Shown in pieces: positions 62,065-64,000 of a stretch of 64,000 nucleotides of DNA. How positions within the stretch are numbered: position 1 is the first letter of the stretch; every line of letters starts with the position of its first letter. Under the pieces are notes generated by a model. It was not told the origin of the DNA and did no database searches. It saw only the letters and a program-made list of their open reading frames with translations. The translations under genes and the position numbers were made by a program. Source of the stretch: Ferruginibacter sp. (GTDB lineage Bacteria > Bacteroidota > Bacteroidia > Chitinophagales > Chitinophagaceae); contig JAOQAK010000073.1 in assembly GCA_025963635.1 (NCBI GenBank), positions 1-64,000 on the forward strand. Direction: 5' to 3'.

Positions 62065-62997
62065 ATGGCAAATAAAATCATTTTATCTATTTGTATCTCA
62101 ACATATAATCGAGCGTAATATTTGGAGGATACAATACTATCTATAATAAATCAAAAAGCCTTTCAGGAAACTAACGAAGTTGAGATTGTAATTTCTGATA
62201 ATTGCTCGGAGGATAATACAAAGGAAATAGGCGAAACGATTCATACACTTTATAAATAAAAAAATTCGTTATTATCAAGACCTTAATTTTGAAAAAGCGT
62301 TATCCTACGGTGAAGGACTTTTCTTAAAGTTAAACAATGATACATTGGTGCACGATGATAATACTTTAGCGAGCATTCTTGATAAGATAAAAGAAAATAC
62401 TCAAAGTAGATATATACTTTCTTTTACAAACGGAAACATTAAAATGTTACAACATTTCGGTGCCTGGGTCTAAACTCTTTCGTTAAAACTGTCTCTTTTT
62501 TTCAACCTGGATAGCATGTTTGGGCATTTGGAAAGAAGACTTTAATGCAATGGAAGGGTTCAGCCGAAATGCACCTTTGCAATTAGTACAAACAGATGTG
62601 GTATTCCGACTAGTAAGCACAAATAGGTTTGTAGAAGTTGACAACACAAAGATCTTTAACGGTGTATCTCCTGCTACCAGAGGAGGCTATGACATTCACA
62701 AAATATTTGTCACCAATTACCTAGGATTGCTTGACGAGTACAGAAGAAAGAATGAAATCTTATGGGTGACAATTTTTTAATGAAAAATCTAAACTGTTGC
62801 ATAATTTTTGAATTCCCTGGTCTTTGAAAATATGGAGAAGTAATACTCAATACTCTTTTGACAAAAAAGGAGCATGGTCGATCCTAAAAAAGTATTGCTT
62901 TCATCCAGGGTTTTATATAGGTGTCGGCTATTTGTCCTTTAGATTAGTAATAAGTGAAATCTGCGATATTTTTAATTTCCAAGACAAACAATTATAA
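62065..62997 (+). pseudogene. Decayed family 2 glycosyltransferase
   Basis: Reading from ATG 62065 gives IILSICISTYNRA, a stop (TAA at 62116-62118), then LEDTILSIINQKAFQETNEV and EIVISDNCSED. A frame change near 62258 continues with IRYYQDLNFEKALSYGEGLF and LKLNNDTLVHDD up to a stop at 62471-62473. Another frame contains GIWKEDFNAMEGFSRNAPLQ and GGYDIHKIFVTNYLGLLDEY, and a last piece ends at 62997. Each piece aligns with the intact glycosyltransferase at 59591-60565, so this is a duplicated and inactivated copy. The 86-residue open frame at 62520-62780 is only a fragment of it. Confidence 0.88.
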
Positions 62998-63039
62998 GGC
63001 TCAATAGTAAAATTTATAATTGCGATAAGTAACCTGTAT

Positions 63040-63681
63040 ATGAAAGATTTTGTAAAGCAATTATGTAAAAACATAACAAAAATATTTGCAGTTTTTTATA
63101 GCTATGAAACCAGCCGATTTTTTGAGTTTTTCGGTAACACTTTTTATTCATTTTGGGTAGGAAATTCGTTTAAAAGTTGTGGCGACGGATTTCATGTACA
63201 ATCACCGGCCCATATTAAGGGTGGCCAATATATAACGATTGGCGAGCGGTTTGTTTCTTATGCGAGATTAAGGTTGGAATGCTACGATTCATACGCAGAT
63301 TATAAATATACACCCAAACTTGTAATAGGAAATGACGTTACTATGAATTATAACGTACACGTCGGATGTGTTAACAGTATAAAGATTGGCAACAATGTTT
63401 TATTTGCAAGTAATGTTTTCATCACCGACCATCAACATGGGTATATTGACAAAAGAGATTTAGGCACCCCGCCTGCGCAACGCTTTATTACATCAGGTGG
63501 GCCGGTTGAAATAGAAGACAATGTTTGGATAGGAGAGAATGTAGTCATAATGCCAAATGTATTCATTGGCGAAGGATGTATTATCGGGGCCAATTCAGTA
63601 GTTACCAAAAGCTTTCCTAAACATTCGGTATTGGGGGGCGTTCCTGCCAAATTCATCAAGTCTCTAGATAGTGAAAATTGA
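63040..63681 (+). CDS. Hexapeptide-repeat acyltransferase
   Basis: This 213-residue left-handed beta-helix protein has hexapeptide turns visible at GGQYITIGERF, PKLVIGNDVTMNYNVHVG, IKIGNNVLFASNVFITDHQH and IEDNVWIGENVVIMPNVFIG. It ends in the typical IIGANSVVTKSFPKHSVLGG and VPAKFIKS. The His in TDHQHG is the likely catalytic base. It resembles WbbJ-type O-acetyltransferases that decorate surface polysaccharides. Confidence 0.92.
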   Translation: MKDFVKQLCKNITKIFAVFYSYETSRFFEFFGNTFYSFWVGNSFKSCGDGFHVQSPAHIKGGQYITIGERFVSYARLRLECYDSYADYKYTPKLVIGNDVTMNYNVHVGCVNSIKIGNNVLFASNVFITDHQHGYIDKRDLGTPPAQRFITSGGPVEIEDNVWIGENVVIMPNVFIGEGCIIGANSVVTKSFPKHSVLGGVPAKFIKSLDSEN

Positions 63682-63776
63682 TATTGATCTCTGAAAAAAA
63701 AACTTACTCACTTACTTTTAAAAATATCGGAAATCTTTATTACAGATCAAGAAGAGAAGCATAGCTGATATCCAAT

Positions 63777-64000
63777 ATGATGAATAACTTACCTTCCATA
63801 TCTGTAGCTTTAACAACATTCAACGGAGGCAAATACATTGAAGTACAATTAGCATCCATCCTTAATCAATCCTTTGCACCGACTGAGGTAGTAATTTGCG
63901 ATGATAGTTCCACGGATAACACAATGGAAATATTGGAACAGTGGGCGAAGCTCTACTCTGTTATTAAAATATACTCCAGTGATAAGCAACTAGGAGTTAA
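63777..64000 (+). CDS. Glycosyltransferase family 2 (partial, N-terminus)
   Basis: The frame opens at ATG 63777 (a second ATG follows immediately at 63780) and runs to the window edge. The N-terminal GT-A motif reads LPSISVALTTFNGGKYIEVQ, followed by ILNQSFAPTEVVICDDSSTD and WAKLYSVIKIYSSDKQLGV. This is a standard family 2 glycosyltransferase start. Acceptor and function cannot be told from 74 residues. Confidence 0.88.
   Translation, partial: MMNNLPSISVALTTFNGGKYIEVQLASILNQSFAPTEVVICDDSSTDNTMEILEQWAKLYSVIKIYSSDKQLGV

Noticed and set aside
62520-62780. 86-residue open frame as an independent small gene
   Set aside because: Its sequence matches the middle of the intact glycosyltransferase at 59591-60565, so it is a fragment of the pseudogene.

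Overview
The window looks like a chromosome segment from a Bacteroidota bacterium, most likely of the Chitinophagaceae type. Supporting signs are alternative complex III genes (ActA/ActB), Bacteroidota-style TAnnTTTG -7 promoter boxes, A-rich rather than Shine-Dalgarno leaders, many N-terminal signal peptides and lipoboxes, a BlaR1/BlaI pair, and families typical of the phylum (DUF6787, DUF6159, DUF6786, GH172). No rRNA, tRNA, CRISPR array or intact insertion sequence was seen.

Layout. 1-2.8 kb: the start of an alternative complex III operon on the minus strand (actA, then actB, which runs off the left edge). 3-5.4 kb: a DUF6787-PurN fusion and two small conserved proteins. 5.5-11.7 kb: four consecutive exported hydrolases (alpha/beta hydrolase, penicillin-acylase-type Ntn hydrolase, D-aminoacylase-type amidohydrolase, class C beta-lactamase-like serine hydrolase). 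11.9-15.6 kb: an AI-2E-type permease and a BlaR1-like M56 peptidase/BlaI pair on the minus strand. 15.9-17.5 kb: ferritin and a DUF6159 membrane protein.

18-32 kb is the centrepiece: a large Ter stress-response cluster on one strand. The first half has two TerD proteins, a HAD hydrolase, a phosphoribosyltransferase, an AT-rich two-gene nucleotidyltransferase cassette, two more TerD-family proteins, TelA and an orphan protein. The second half has two vWA proteins, a YggT-like membrane protein, a vWA protein with a C-terminal zinc ribbon, a PP2C phosphatase, a protein kinase and TerC; it contains the TerY-P triad known from this class of system. Several of its intergenic gaps hold palindromic repeats built from short reiterated words. 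A decayed TonB-like gene follows.

32.7-40.8 kb: catabolic and envelope genes (PQQ-type dehydrogenase with an inserted cytochrome c, PAP2 phosphatase, DUF6786 lipoprotein, FAH-family enzyme, GH172, CE1-like esterase). 40.9-48.9 kb: a signalling locus with a 1540-residue multi-PAS kinase carrying an apparently dead CheB-like domain, a CheY-like regulator, a receiver-PAS-kinase hybrid and a divergent NarL-type regulator. 48.9-52.2 kb: GalM, GalK and a convergent NagX/HGSNAT-like membrane acyltransferase.

52.6-64 kb: a surface-polysaccharide cluster. RfbF and RfbG make CDP-4-keto-6-deoxyglucose, followed by a sugar C-methyltransferase, an SDR reductase/epimerase, a split transketolase and a TylF-like methyltransferase. 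No 3-dehydratase (RfbH/DdhC) is visible, so the product is probably a branched CDP-sugar rather than a 3,6-dideoxyhexose. Glycosyltransferases, one of them a clear pseudogene, a Wzx-type flippase and a hexapeptide acyltransferase complete the visible part, which continues past the right edge.
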